Positions 9,201 to 16,347 of a DNA stretch of 64,000 nucleotides are shown here, piece after piece. Location: assembly GCF_017349355.1 (NCBI RefSeq), contig NZ_JAFMPM010000008.1:434001-498000 (forward strand). The letters run 5' to 3'. Positions within the stretch are counted from its first letter, which is position 1. Every line of letters begins with the position of its first letter. The notes under the pieces were generated by a model. The model was not told the origin of the DNA. It did not search any database and saw only the letters and a program-made list of their open reading frames with translations. The DNA comes from Thiothrix fructosivorans. GTDB taxonomy: Bacteria > Pseudomonadota > Gammaproteobacteria > Thiotrichales > Thiotrichaceae. A program made the position numbers and the translations under genes.

Positions 9201-9398
9201 CTCCCGAATATTAGCTTTCGTCCAGTTTTCCGAATCTCCTGATACATCCAGCTTTTCCAGCCACGTCAGCTCAAACACAGCCTCCGGTATTTCTTCCAAA
9301 CCAAGCCCGCTCAAATCGAGTTCGGTCGAGTGGGTACGGCGGCATTCTTCGATGCGTTCGAGGGCGATTTCCAGCGGGCTTGGGGTCATAGACATCAT
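6237..9398 (-). CDS. Roco protein: LRR - Roc GTPase - COR - TIR
   Basis: 1053 residues. After a short helical N-terminus come about 14 leucine-rich repeats of 22 residues (about 75-385) of the NQISDLSPL type. The Roc GTPase follows: P-loop GNGRVGKTTLAYAL (about residue 440), switch region LWDFGGQEIY, and guanine motif VKNQID. A COR dimerisation region spans about 590-880. The C-terminus is a TIR domain (about 898-1030) opening with LKLFISYS and holding CRVELPIAL, whose Glu983 is at the position of the NADase glutamate. Known relatives are bacterial Roco and TIR defence or signalling proteins; an NAD-depleting effector here is inference. Start codon choice among 9398, 9395 and 9389 is open. 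Confidence 0.9.
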   Translation of the reverse strand: MMSMTPSPLEIALERIEECRRTHSTELDLSGLGLEEIPEAVFELTWLEKLDVSGDSENWTKANIREIPETILRLDSLTKFYFQLNQIDDISPIRGLLRLQLLDCRANQISELAPLCGLLQLHSLDCALNQIQDLSSLSGLLQLQSLDCGSNKISDLSPLNSLLKLQSIHCPTNQIDSLKPLGNLRLIQSLDCSFNQIGDLSPLSDLTRLQFLDCSLNQISDLSPLNNLSQLQSLNCSGNQVCDLSPLSNLLTLRSIDCHFNEISDLSPLSSLPALQLLYCRHTQVNDLSPLRSLTTLQTLGCSYNQISDLSPLSSLSQLQSLSCDGNKINNLIPLSSLSRLQSLSCENNEIGNLMPLRDLPRLRSLYCSYNQIRHLLPIQDFILSGQMEALCLYRNPVCGIPSALLGSNEHEACEENLRNYWLDLANGSEKQRQLKVQLVGNGRVGKTTLAYALERKRASSESFKSTHGIIIKEIQQALDSEEKPVTLQLWDFGGQEIYHATHRLFLSDDCLYLLLWAEETEEHPDETRHPVSYWLELIHDLAPNSQVIIVKNQIDRSDRLPTRPAELTEDMPGIKQIRQEVKISAMQYRGMPTLRGAIESVIEELKHKVCLELPTSWLQVQHELKQLDQNTIPFTHFKQLCIKAGIDHAEWFVGYLHKTGVLFYQEGAFQDQIILNQDWVIKAVYRIFDPDDQRSFIEDDLKGHFKGRHAKIVWSEVDEIERNIYLDFMRNCGICYEPNRKHDTPFADRIFIIPALLPESSTAKTVWGNTRADDWKLDIVYPFLHRSIIERIILRLGETYQGEPWRTGIFCNTEYGQVLLECTYRDKQQSTQGQLNFHLRGNQLAPLVYALRKLVSEISPHRRYQEFLQQGKTNRAALPEFKAAEENFSSRLDPIEPTKTLKLFISYSRVDRDHKLTLEKHLRLIKEALKHQVKLDIWSDHLMDAGEGVNDQILPELRSADLILLLVSPDFLDPERYSCRVELPIALERHEKEGIPVAPVIIRHTHWQARLGHLTVPTKENANPLEDWSSADKFWGSVQSGIHTKIEKLLKT
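8245..9180 (-). repeat. 66-bp degenerate tandem repeats encoding the LRRs
   Basis: Within the Roco gene about 14 imperfect 66-bp units recur, easily seen on the plus strand as GAGAGGTCGCTGATCT-like and CAATTGCA-like motifs. They match the 22-residue LRR period. The sequence similarity makes copy-number change by recombination plausible. Confidence 0.8.
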
Positions 9399-9487
9399 TA
9401 GTCAAGCATAAGGGATGATGACCGGATAGTAACCAGAATGCCGGAAGCGGGCAAACGCTACCCAAGCGGATGCACTAATGTTGTGAT

Positions 9488-9871
9488 TTATCGCTGGTAA
9501 TGACGGGTCTGGTAAGGCAGCAGTTCTTTGGCAAGCCGTTTCAAGTCCTGATCCAGCCCCCAATTTTTGGCCAGTAGTTCAACATTCGGCTTGGTGCTAG
9601 CTGCCGGTTTAAGGTGTATTTTGAGGGCAGTCACGTTCGCAAACAGGGCTTTTTTACGCTCATCCGACACACAGTTATAGCGCAATAGGCGGTCAACCAG
9701 ATAGCCAGCACGGAGTTGGGATTGCAGGTTGGTTACGGGTAATTGTGTGAAGTCGGGAATAAAATCCTGATACCAAAGCCCTAACGCCACAGTTTTGACA
9801 TCCTCCAGCGAGGCTTGGTCAAAGTCGTGGGTGACTAAACGCTCGAAAGCGGTGTGGACATCAGTCGGCAT
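9488..9871 (-). CDS. hypothetical protein paired with DUF6036 remnant
   Basis: 127 residues, soluble, no signal or membrane segment, probably helical. I do not recognise a family. Its ATG follows the stop of the DUF6036-like frame with no gap, so the two were co-translated. The pairing resembles small two-gene nucleotidyltransferase or toxin-antitoxin-like modules, but nothing in this protein confirms that. Confidence 0.55.
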   Translation of the reverse strand: MPTDVHTAFERLVTHDFDQASLEDVKTVALGLWYQDFIPDFTQLPVTNLQSQLRAGYLVDRLLRYNCVSDERKKALFANVTALKIHLKPAASTKPNVELLAKNWGLDQDLKRLAKELLPYQTRHYQR

Positions 9872-10179
9872 TTACAACTTCCGTAATTCGCGCAAAGCGT
9901 GCTTGATATTCAGTTCCAATGGCTTGGGTATTGCGTAATAGTCTAGTGCATCTTGGGCAACACTTTCAAATAGTTGCAGGTCAAATCCACCGACCTGATA
10001 CAGGTTAATAATATCCAGCATGTCATCTGATGCAAGCCGTCCCAGCTTGGAAACCGCCACGTCTACTGCTGACACCAAGTAAATATGCAGCGGTTTTCCC
10101 CTGCCAAAGCCGCCTCAAAATTGCCAAAAAGCTCGAAAATGGCTTTGGCTAATGGTGTCTCAGTGTGGAGTTGATGCAT
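9872..10179 (-). pseudogene. DUF6036-like protein remnant, internally deleted and frameshifted
   Basis: The ATG at 10179 opens a frame with MHQLHTETPLAKAIFELFG that ends after 38 codons. A second frame, open from about 10110, reads GKPLHIYLVSAVDVAVSKLG and continues to 9872. The latter resembles the VSPxDLAVSKLxR block of DUF6036/nucleotidyltransferase-like proteins. Joined, they lack the expected central part with its GG and Asp-x-Asp region. I read this as an internal deletion with loss of frame; the 68-codon piece from TTG 10078 could still be translated. Confidence 0.5.
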
Positions 10180-10313
10180 GTTGTACCGTTCTTCCTGTCT
10201 GGATAAGGGCTATTCTTTCAGAAATTTCTCAACCTGTCCGCGTATACTTTATTCACGCTCCGACTTCGGGGAACGGCGCAAGCAACAAACTGATCGGCAC
10301 AAAATCACCTACC

Positions 10314-10379
10314 CTTAACACGAGTTTCGGAAACCCTTAATACGAAAAATCGGAGTGCTTAATACGAATTTCCGAGAAA
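10314..10379. repeat. three direct 22-bp iteron-like repeats
   Basis: The core CTTAAYACGA occurs at 10314, 10336 and 10358, exactly 22 bases apart, each followed by an A/T run and TCGGA or TCCGA. The spacing of about two helical turns suggests a protein-binding array. The rest of 10180-10445 holds no gene I can support. Confidence 0.6.
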
Positions 10380-10445
10380 TATATCCAATAAAATCAGTTT
10401 TCTAGAAAATTTCCTTGCAAAATCGATGTTCATTACTTCGCAATC

Positions 10446-10961
10446 TTACAACCCTTCCGTCAACCACCGATGCGGATCAACAAAAAACAACTTATTCCAT
10501 GCCTGCCGCACGTTCGCGTTATACAACCACGGCTGCGGATACGGCGTGCGGATCGCGTAATGCAAATGCGGCGGCTTGCCTTTAGCATTGCCCGACACAC
10601 CCACCGTGCCAATTTGCTCACCCGCTTTCACCCAGTGCCACGCCTGCGTATCAATGCTGTGCAAGTGCGCGTAATAATGAAAGCGCCACTTGCCGCCCAA
10701 CACCAACACAATATTGCCACCCATGCTGTCCACCCCGGTATGCACCACCAAGCCTTGCGTCGCGGCAAGCACAGGCGTGTCTTCTTTCGCGAAAATGTCG
10801 ATGCCCTTGTGTGTGCCGGAACGCCCCCACGGGTAATACCAAAACGATTGCGGATTCCAATCCTTCGTGGTGGCACCGCTGACGGGGATGCGCGGCGTTT
10901 CGGGTAGTAACGCTACCGCCGCGATGAGCGCTAGTAGCAACGCTAGCAAGGTCTTTTTCAT
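10446..10961 (-). CDS. M23-family peptidoglycan metallopeptidase
   Basis: 171 residues with a signal peptide (residues 1-20). The LytM fold is evident: GTHKGIDIFAKE holds the H-x-x-x-D zinc ligands and PPHLHYAI the H-x-H ligand; a further His is in HYYAHLHS. All catalytic residues seem present, so an active endopeptidase is likely. The ATG at 10961 has AGGA seven bases upstream. It diverges from the BPSS1780-type gene across 91 bases. Confidence 0.85.
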   Translation of the reverse strand: MKKTLLALLLALIAAVALLPETPRIPVSGATTKDWNPQSFWYYPWGRSGTHKGIDIFAKEDTPVLAATQGLVVHTGVDSMGGNIVLVLGGKWRFHYYAHLHSIDTQAWHWVKAGEQIGTVGVSGNAKGKPPHLHYAIRTPYPQPWLYNANVRQAWNKLFFVDPHRWLTEGL

Positions 10962-11052
10962 CGGCAATTCCTGATCGGTTATGATATGCCCGTCAAGCAT
11001 AGGCGAAACAGGCAGGCTATACTCGACGCTTATTCACACAAGGGAGTTTTTG

Positions 11053-11742
11053 ATGCTTACCGTTAAGACTGTTGAACCAGCGCAAGCCATTCAGTGGATT
11101 AAGCAAGGTTGGTTCATGTTCCGAGCCAATCCGGTCATTTGGGCGCTGCTGGGCGTATTGTTTGGCAGTACTGTATTGCTATTAAGCATGTTGCCCTTTA
11201 TAGGGGGATTATTGTTGAACGTGGCTATACCGGTATTGATCGGTGGCATGTTGCTGGCGGTAAAACAGGCGCATACCAGCAAAGCGGTTGAAGTCGCTGA
11301 TGCACTCAAGGTGTTAAAGGATGTGCCTATCCGTAACCAATTAATGCTGGTGGGGGCGATTATGCTTGGTGCAAGTTTTGCCGCGACGCTGTTGGGCAAG
11401 CTGTTGGTTGGCGACCTGATTATGATGGATGACATCACCGGTTTGCCCAGTTTGAACCTCAACGTCAGCATGTTGGTTTTCCTGTTGATGATCAGTTTGG
11501 GCACGGGCATGTTGTTCACTTACGCGCCCGCTTTAGTGGTGTTTAAAGGCATGACGGCAATGGATGCGGTCAAAGCGAGTTTCCACGGCGCGTGGACGAA
11601 TGCGCTGCCGTTTGTGGTTTTTGCGCTGATTTACGCGGGGTTGACGTTATTGGCGGCGATACCGCTCATGTTAGGGTTTGTGGTGCTGATTCCGGTGATG
11701 GTGGGTGCGGTTTACATGAGCTACAAGGATATTTTTGAATGA
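11053..11742 (+). CDS. BPSS1780-family inner-membrane protein
   Basis: 229 residues with about five to six membrane helices. The N-terminal block AIQWIKQGWFMFRANPVIW is the hallmark of BPSS1780-type proteins, whose role is unknown. The start at 11053 follows GGGAG. Its stop overlaps the start of the aldo/keto reductase by ATGA. Confidence 0.8.
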   Translation: MLTVKTVEPAQAIQWIKQGWFMFRANPVIWALLGVLFGSTVLLLSMLPFIGGLLLNVAIPVLIGGMLLAVKQAHTSKAVEVADALKVLKDVPIRNQLMLVGAIMLGASFAATLLGKLLVGDLIMMDDITGLPSLNLNVSMLVFLLMISLGTGMLFTYAPALVVFKGMTAMDAVKASFHGAWTNALPFVVFALIYAGLTLLAAIPLMLGFVVLIPVMVGAVYMSYKDIFE

Positions 11743-12542
11743 TGAACAAGCGTCCGGTAGCGAATACCGGCATGAGCGTCAGCCCGTTGGGGCTAGGTAC
11801 GGTGAAATTCGGGCGCAATCAAGGCGTGAAATACCCGCAAGGTTTTGCGCTGCCGTCGGATCGCGAAGTGCGTGAATTACTCGCGCTGGCGTTCGATCTG
11901 GGCATTAACTTGCTGGACACAGCACCCGCCTACGGTTTGAGCGAGGAACGCATCGGCAAATTGCTGCCCACTTCCCGCCATGAATGGGTGATCGAAACCA
12001 AGGTGGGCGAACGCTTTGTCGATGGCGAATCCAGCTTCGATTTCAGCGCCGCAGGCACGCGCCAGAGCGTGGAAAACAGCCTACGTTTGTTGAAAACCGA
12101 TTACCTCGACATGGTGCTGATTCACTCGGACGGCGATGATGTGCGGATTCTGCGCGAAGAAGCGGTGCTGGATACCTTGTTGCAGATGCAGCAAGACGGT
12201 TGGGTACGCGCCGTCGGTATTTCCTCGAAAACTGTCGAGGGGGCGTTGCTGGCGTATGAACTGGGTTGCGATGTGGTGATGGCGGCGTATAACCCCATGT
12301 ACACCGATGAATTGCCGGTGCTGGAAGCTGCCGCTGCGCAACGCAAAGCGGTATTGGTAAAAAAAGCCTTTGCCAGTGGGCATCTGGATAAGCTCGGCGG
12401 CGGTAAAAATCCGGTGGAACATGCGCTGAGTTTTATTTTGGAACAAGCGGGGGCAACCAGCGTGGTGTTGGGGACAATCAACCCCAAGCATTTGCGTGAG
12501 AATGTGGCGGTGGCCTTAGAGGTGTTGGGCAATGGAGGGTAG
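11739..12542 (+). CDS. aldo/keto reductase family oxidoreductase
   Basis: 267 residues forming a TIM barrel. Recognisable motifs are GLGTVKFG at the first strand, LLDTAPAYGLSEERIG with the catalytic Asp and Tyr, the Lys in VIETKVGE, and DMVLIHSDG at the His strand. The C-terminal VVLGTINPKHLREN is the NADPH-binding region. Substrate unknown. It is translationally coupled to the upstream membrane protein; a REP element starts at its stop codon. Confidence 0.85.
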   Translation: MMNKRPVANTGMSVSPLGLGTVKFGRNQGVKYPQGFALPSDREVRELLALAFDLGINLLDTAPAYGLSEERIGKLLPTSRHEWVIETKVGERFVDGESSFDFSAAGTRQSVENSLRLLKTDYLDMVLIHSDGDDVRILREEAVLDTLLQMQQDGWVRAVGISSKTVEGALLAYELGCDVVMAAYNPMYTDELPVLEAAAAQRKAVLVKKAFASGHLDKLGGGKNPVEHALSFILEQAGATSVVLGTINPKHLRENVAVALEVLGNGG

Positions 12543-12583
12543 GTCGGACTTCAGTCCGACAAGTCGGGCTAAAGCCCGACCTA
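12540..12583. repeat. REP-like double palindrome at the waaA 5' end
   Basis: Two 18-base palindromes lie side by side: GTCGGACT-TC-AGTCCGAC at 12543 and GTCGGGCT-AA-AGCCCGAC at 12563. The outer TAGGTCGG and CCGACCTA also pair, so alternative folds are possible. This arrangement is typical of REP/BIME elements. It starts exactly at the TAG stop of the aldo/keto reductase gene. Confidence 0.75.
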
Positions 12584-12606
12584 CAGGGCGGCGCGTTATT
12601 TATACC

Positions 12607-13860
12607 GTGCTTATGTACGTGCTCACGCCGTTGTTTGTGTTGCGTTTGCTGTGGCGGAGTCGGGCGAATCCGGCGTACCGGCAGCGCATGGCGGAACGCT
12701 TTGGGTTTGCGCCAACGCTCCGCCCGTGCCTGTGGTTACACGCGGTGTCGGTTGGGGAAACGATTGCGGCGCGTCCGTTGGTGGAACGCTTGCTGCAAGC
12801 CTATCCGCACTACCCGCTGTTGGTAACGACCACCACGCCGACAGGTTCGGATACGGTGAAACGCTTGTTTGGAGCGCGGGTTGAACATTGCTATCTGCCG
12901 TATGATTTGCCGGATGCGTTGGGGCGTTTTTTGCGGCGTACTTCTCCCGTGTGTGCGATTGTGATGGAAACCGAAATCTGGCCGAATCTGTACGCCGCGT
13001 GCGCTCAACGCACTATCCCGCTGTTGGTGGCGAACGCACGTCTCTCCGAACGTTCAGTACGTGGTTATGCGCGAGTCGCTACGCTGGTGCAGGAAACCTT
13101 GGCAAACGTTAGTCTGATTGCGGCACGCGGCGAGCAAGACGCATGGCATTTTCAACAACTGGGCGCTTATGCCGAGCAAGTTAGTGTGTGCGGCAATATC
13201 AAGTTTGATTTGCAAATTCCTGCCGGTTTGGTGGAGCAGGGGCAGCAGTTACGCCAGCAGTGGGGCGCAAAACGTTTGGTGTGGGTGGCGGCGAGTACGC
13301 ATTCGGGCGAAGATGAGATTATCCTACGCGTTTTTGCACAGTTGCGGGCGCACGTTCCTGAGCTGTTGCTGATTATCGTGCCGCGTCACCCGGAACGCTT
13401 CGATGCGGTGGCGCGGTTGTGTGCCGCCAGTGGTTTTGCCAGCGTGCGGCGCAGTGCGGGCGGCAGGGTTTTGCCGGAAACCGCGATCCTAGTGGGTGAT
13501 AGCATGGGCGAAATGTTGCTGTGGTATGCTTGCGCCGATGTCGCTTGCATCGGTGGCAGTTGGGTGGCGCACGGCGGGCATAATCCGTTGGAAGCTGCGG
13601 CATTTGGTATCCCCGTGGTGAGCGGTGTGCATGTCCATAATTTTGCCGATATATTCCCGCCGTTATGTGCGGCTGGTGGAGCGGTTTTGGTGCAAGATGA
13701 GGCAGCGTTGTACGCACAATTACACGCTTGGTTGCACGATGTGGTGTTGCGGCAGCAAGCTGGTGTGGCGGCACAGATTTTTTTCCGACAGAATCAGGGG
13801 GCGCTGGATTGCCTGATTCGACATATCAATACATTGATGACAATAAGAGTAGGAGGTTAG
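12607..13860 (+). CDS. waaA: 3-deoxy-D-manno-octulosonic acid (Kdo) transferase
   Basis: 417 residues from the GTG at 12607, the normal family length. It transfers Kdo from CMP-Kdo to lipid A at the inner membrane. Features are the N-terminal helix, LWLHAVSVGET, the VTTTTPTGS strand, VMETEIWPNL, VWVAASTHSGEDE, and the C-terminal GGSWVAHGGHNPLE nucleotide-binding block. The frame is open back to an ATG at 12532, but that extension only translates the REP and is unlikely to be protein. Confidence 0.92.
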   Translation: MLMYVLTPLFVLRLLWRSRANPAYRQRMAERFGFAPTLRPCLWLHAVSVGETIAARPLVERLLQAYPHYPLLVTTTTPTGSDTVKRLFGARVEHCYLPYDLPDALGRFLRRTSPVCAIVMETEIWPNLYAACAQRTIPLLVANARLSERSVRGYARVATLVQETLANVSLIAARGEQDAWHFQQLGAYAEQVSVCGNIKFDLQIPAGLVEQGQQLRQQWGAKRLVWVAASTHSGEDEIILRVFAQLRAHVPELLLIIVPRHPERFDAVARLCAASGFASVRRSAGGRVLPETAILVGDSMGEMLLWYACADVACIGGSWVAHGGHNPLEAAAFGIPVVSGVHVHNFADIFPPLCAAGGAVLVQDEAALYAQLHAWLHDVVLRQQAGVAAQIFFRQNQGALDCLIRHINTLMTIRVGG

Positions 13861-13862
13861 TG

Positions 13863-14225
13863 ATGAAAATTTTGACACCGATGATCATGGCGTTGGCTAT
13901 GACGGCGTTAAGTTTGGTAGGTTGTGCTGAGAAACCGGATGCAGCAGCGAAACCGTTGGAACAAGCGTTTGCACCGAATTCACCCCCGCAAGCCACTGAC
14001 GCGGTAGGTGGGCATCCCGGCAAAGCCGTTCACGATGCCAGTTGTATCAGTTGCCATGATTCCGGCGTGTATACGCGTGCTGATCGAAAAATGACCGATT
14101 TCACGATGCTTGCTGCGCAAGTGCGCCGTTGTGATGCCAACCTTGGCACGAAATTATTCGATGAAGACTTGAGCAACGTGACGGCTTACTTGAACGAAAC
14201 TTACTACAAATTCCCGAAGCCATAA
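13863..14225 (+). CDS. monohaem cytochrome c lipoprotein
   Basis: 120 residues. A signal peptide ends in a lipobox LVGC; after an Ala/Pro-rich linker comes ASCISCHDSGV, a CxxCH haem-binding site, with a Met (DFTMLAAQV) as possible sixth ligand. GGAGG precedes the ATG at 13863. It probably carries electrons in the periplasm. The ferredoxin gene follows four bases after its stop. Confidence 0.85.
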   Translation: MKILTPMIMALAMTALSLVGCAEKPDAAAKPLEQAFAPNSPPQATDAVGGHPGKAVHDASCISCHDSGVYTRADRKMTDFTMLAAQVRRCDANLGTKLFDEDLSNVTAYLNETYYKFPKP

Positions 14226-14229
14226 GCCG

Positions 14230-14526
14230 ATGAGTTATACCGTCACCTTGTTGAATACCCCGTTTCGCTTTCAAGTAAACAGTGGGGAAACCGTCTTGCA
14301 AGCCGCTTTGCGTCAGGATATTCCCATGCCGTGGGGTTGTGGTGGCGGGGTGTGCGGCGTGTGCATGGGCAAAATCGTGTCGGGGGAAATGGTATACCCC
14401 GACGGCGAGCCACTGGCATTGTTTGAGGAAGACGCTGAGGCAGGTATGGGCTTGTTTTGCGTGGGTGAACCGACGTCCGATTTGGTGCTGGATATTCCTG
14501 AACTGGGGACGGATTGGGAGGCGTGA
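14230..14526 (+). CDS. [2Fe-2S] plant-type ferredoxin
   Basis: 98 residues. The cluster ligands are clear: WGCGGGVCGVCMG gives C-x4-C-x2-C and LFCVGE the fourth Cys. Short length and no other domain indicate a free electron carrier. It directly follows the cytochrome c gene, so the two are likely co-expressed, although they should work in different compartments unless the partner is membrane-bound. Confidence 0.9.
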   Translation: MSYTVTLLNTPFRFQVNSGETVLQAALRQDIPMPWGCGGGVCGVCMGKIVSGEMVYPDGEPLALFEEDAEAGMGLFCVGEPTSDLVLDIPELGTDWEA

Positions 14527-14531
14527 AAAAG

Positions 14532-15023
14532 CTAGTCCATCCCGCCCACCACGTTTTTCCACGGTTTGCCGTCTAGCAACAAGTCGCGAATAGCCGCATT
14601 GCCTTGGCTATCGACACCCAACACTAACTCACCCTTATGGTCGCGTACTTGTTGTTCCAGCGCGTAAGCATAAGCTTCGGGGATGTAAAAGCGTTCGATG
14701 CCCGCACTGAATACGCCGCCATCACATTGTCCGTGGATAAACAGTGTGCAATCCTCCGGCAGTGCTCCGGCGGGATATAGCCCTCGCGTTGGGCGCAGGC
14801 AAACACTGGCTTGACCTTGCTGTGCACCGCAACCTTCTGCCACGCCGTAATCCACTCGATAGATTAGGTAATGTCCCGAAAGCAAATCACGCGGGTCAAA
14901 GCCGCTGATGGGTAAGATGACTTCTGTGCCACGGTTGCGTTGCGCATTTTTCAGGTAGACGCTGCTTGCCAATGCCAGAATGGGTACAACCAAGGCGATG
15001 ATCAGCCAACTACGTCGATTCAT
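14532..15023 (-). CDS. GDYXXLXY domain membrane protein
   Basis: 163 residues with one N-terminal helix (residues 5-22). GHYLIYRVDYG after DPRDLLS is the GDYXXLXY signature, with His replacing Asp. The C-terminal half repeats a beta-type YIPEAYAYALEQ block common in the family. Its ATG overlaps the stop of the DUF2157 gene by ATGA, the standard partner of this family. Function unknown. Confidence 0.8.
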   Translation of the reverse strand: MNRRSWLIIALVVPILALASSVYLKNAQRNRGTEVILPISGFDPRDLLSGHYLIYRVDYGVAEGCGAQQGQASVCLRPTRGLYPAGALPEDCTLFIHGQCDGGVFSAGIERFYIPEAYAYALEQQVRDHKGELVLGVDSQGNAAIRDLLLDGKPWKNVVGGMD

Positions 15024-16216
15024 GCTTGTAACCTTTTTGTCCATTCGCGCAAACGGTCGCGCCCTTTGTACCACAGCCACGTTATACCAATGATCAAGCT
15101 GCCGGAAATAATCAGCCCTACGCCCGTTGCCGCCAAACCACCCATAGCTTGAAAATACAGAATGACAAAGCGCAGCCCGATCAGGAAAGTGATCAGGTTG
15201 AAAGTACGCTGATGTCCGCTATTCCCCGCGTGCAGTGCGTACAAAAACAGGATGGTGAGGGTCAAGAGGGGAGCACGGATGTCATCGGCTTGCCAAAAAC
15301 CAACGCCTGCGTGCGCTTGCGACCCAAACAGGCTATAGCGGCTTTGCCCGTTAAACAGCAAATCAGGGTGGTAATACAGCAGTAACAAACCCAGCGCACC
15401 CAGCAAAAGCAGTTTGTTCAACCAGCGATACTCCTTGTGCAGCAGAATCCCCACGGCTAGCAGCACCGCAGCCACATACGCAGGCACAAACCACGCCACT
15501 TGATAATCTGTCATTTCCCCGCCGGAGCGCACAATGTCCGCAAACGCTAGGGCGATAATGGCGGCGATTTGAAACCAGAAAAACAAGCTACTGGTAAAAC
15601 CCCGCAGCAGTTTGCTGTGCGTAGTGGCGTAATACAGTACCGCAATCAGCAGTGGCGCGAGTAATAAGACCGACGGCAAGGCTTCCCAATGTTCACTGAT
15701 ATTCGGGTTGGTCAGTGCCACTAAACTCCAAATCAGCCCTTGCAGCAACAGCGTTACCCAGAAAAAGCGCGTGAACAGATTGCGGGCAAACAGGCTGAGT
15801 AAAAACGTTATCGCCGCCCAAAACAGCAGAGCGTGATACCACTTGCCACCGAGGTGAAAGACTTGCGCAATCAGCCCAATACTGGCCAAACACAGCAGCA
15901 TGAAACCGACCAGCAGCACTTCAAACCACACGCCGTTGTGACGTTTGGGGTATTGCCAGAACACGCCAAGAGCCAGCAGCGTTAGCAGCGCAAAATCCAC
16001 CCCCAGCTTGACGGTTTCGGGAATAGTCGCCCAATTCGCAGCAATCAACGAAATCACGCCTAAGCCAATAATGGCAGCGCCGAGGATCATGAAGCTGTAC
16101 AACCAGCCGTTGGAATGCTGGCGGTGCTCGGCTTCAAAGCTGAGGATATTGGCGTGTTGCGCGGGGGTGATTAGCCCGGCTTGCAGCCATTGGTTGAGTT
16201 TGGTGATAGATGTCAC
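15020..16216 (-). CDS. DUF2157 polytopic membrane protein
   Basis: 398 residues with about eleven to twelve membrane helices. The N-terminal segment LNQWLQAGLITPAQHANIL followed by YSFMILGAAIIGLGVISL is characteristic of DUF2157. Coupled to the GDYXXLXY gene. The pair is widespread but its role is not established; a sensor or envelope stress role is only a guess. Confidence 0.85.
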   Translation of the reverse strand: MTSITKLNQWLQAGLITPAQHANILSFEAEHRQHSNGWLYSFMILGAAIIGLGVISLIAANWATIPETVKLGVDFALLTLLALGVFWQYPKRHNGVWFEVLLVGFMLLCLASIGLIAQVFHLGGKWYHALLFWAAITFLLSLFARNLFTRFFWVTLLLQGLIWSLVALTNPNISEHWEALPSVLLLAPLLIAVLYYATTHSKLLRGFTSSLFFWFQIAAIIALAFADIVRSGGEMTDYQVAWFVPAYVAAVLLAVGILLHKEYRWLNKLLLLGALGLLLLYYHPDLLFNGQSRYSLFGSQAHAGVGFWQADDIRAPLLTLTILFLYALHAGNSGHQRTFNLITFLIGLRFVILYFQAMGGLAATGVGLIISGSLIIGITWLWYKGRDRLREWTKRLQA

Positions 16217-16347
16217 AGTTTTTAGATAAAATTGGTTTATGATATTGCGTGGTCAGTGTATGTTTTTTGGGGGTAATTGCTCCCTAGTTTACTGCCGGTT
16301 AGGGGTTATATGAAGTTTATTCTTTCGTGTCATAAAGGGGAGATGCC

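Noticed and set aside
12532-12606. N-terminal extension of waaA from ATG 12532
   Set aside because: These codons translate the REP palindromes and overlap the aldo/keto reductase stop; normal WaaA length is reached from GTG 12607.
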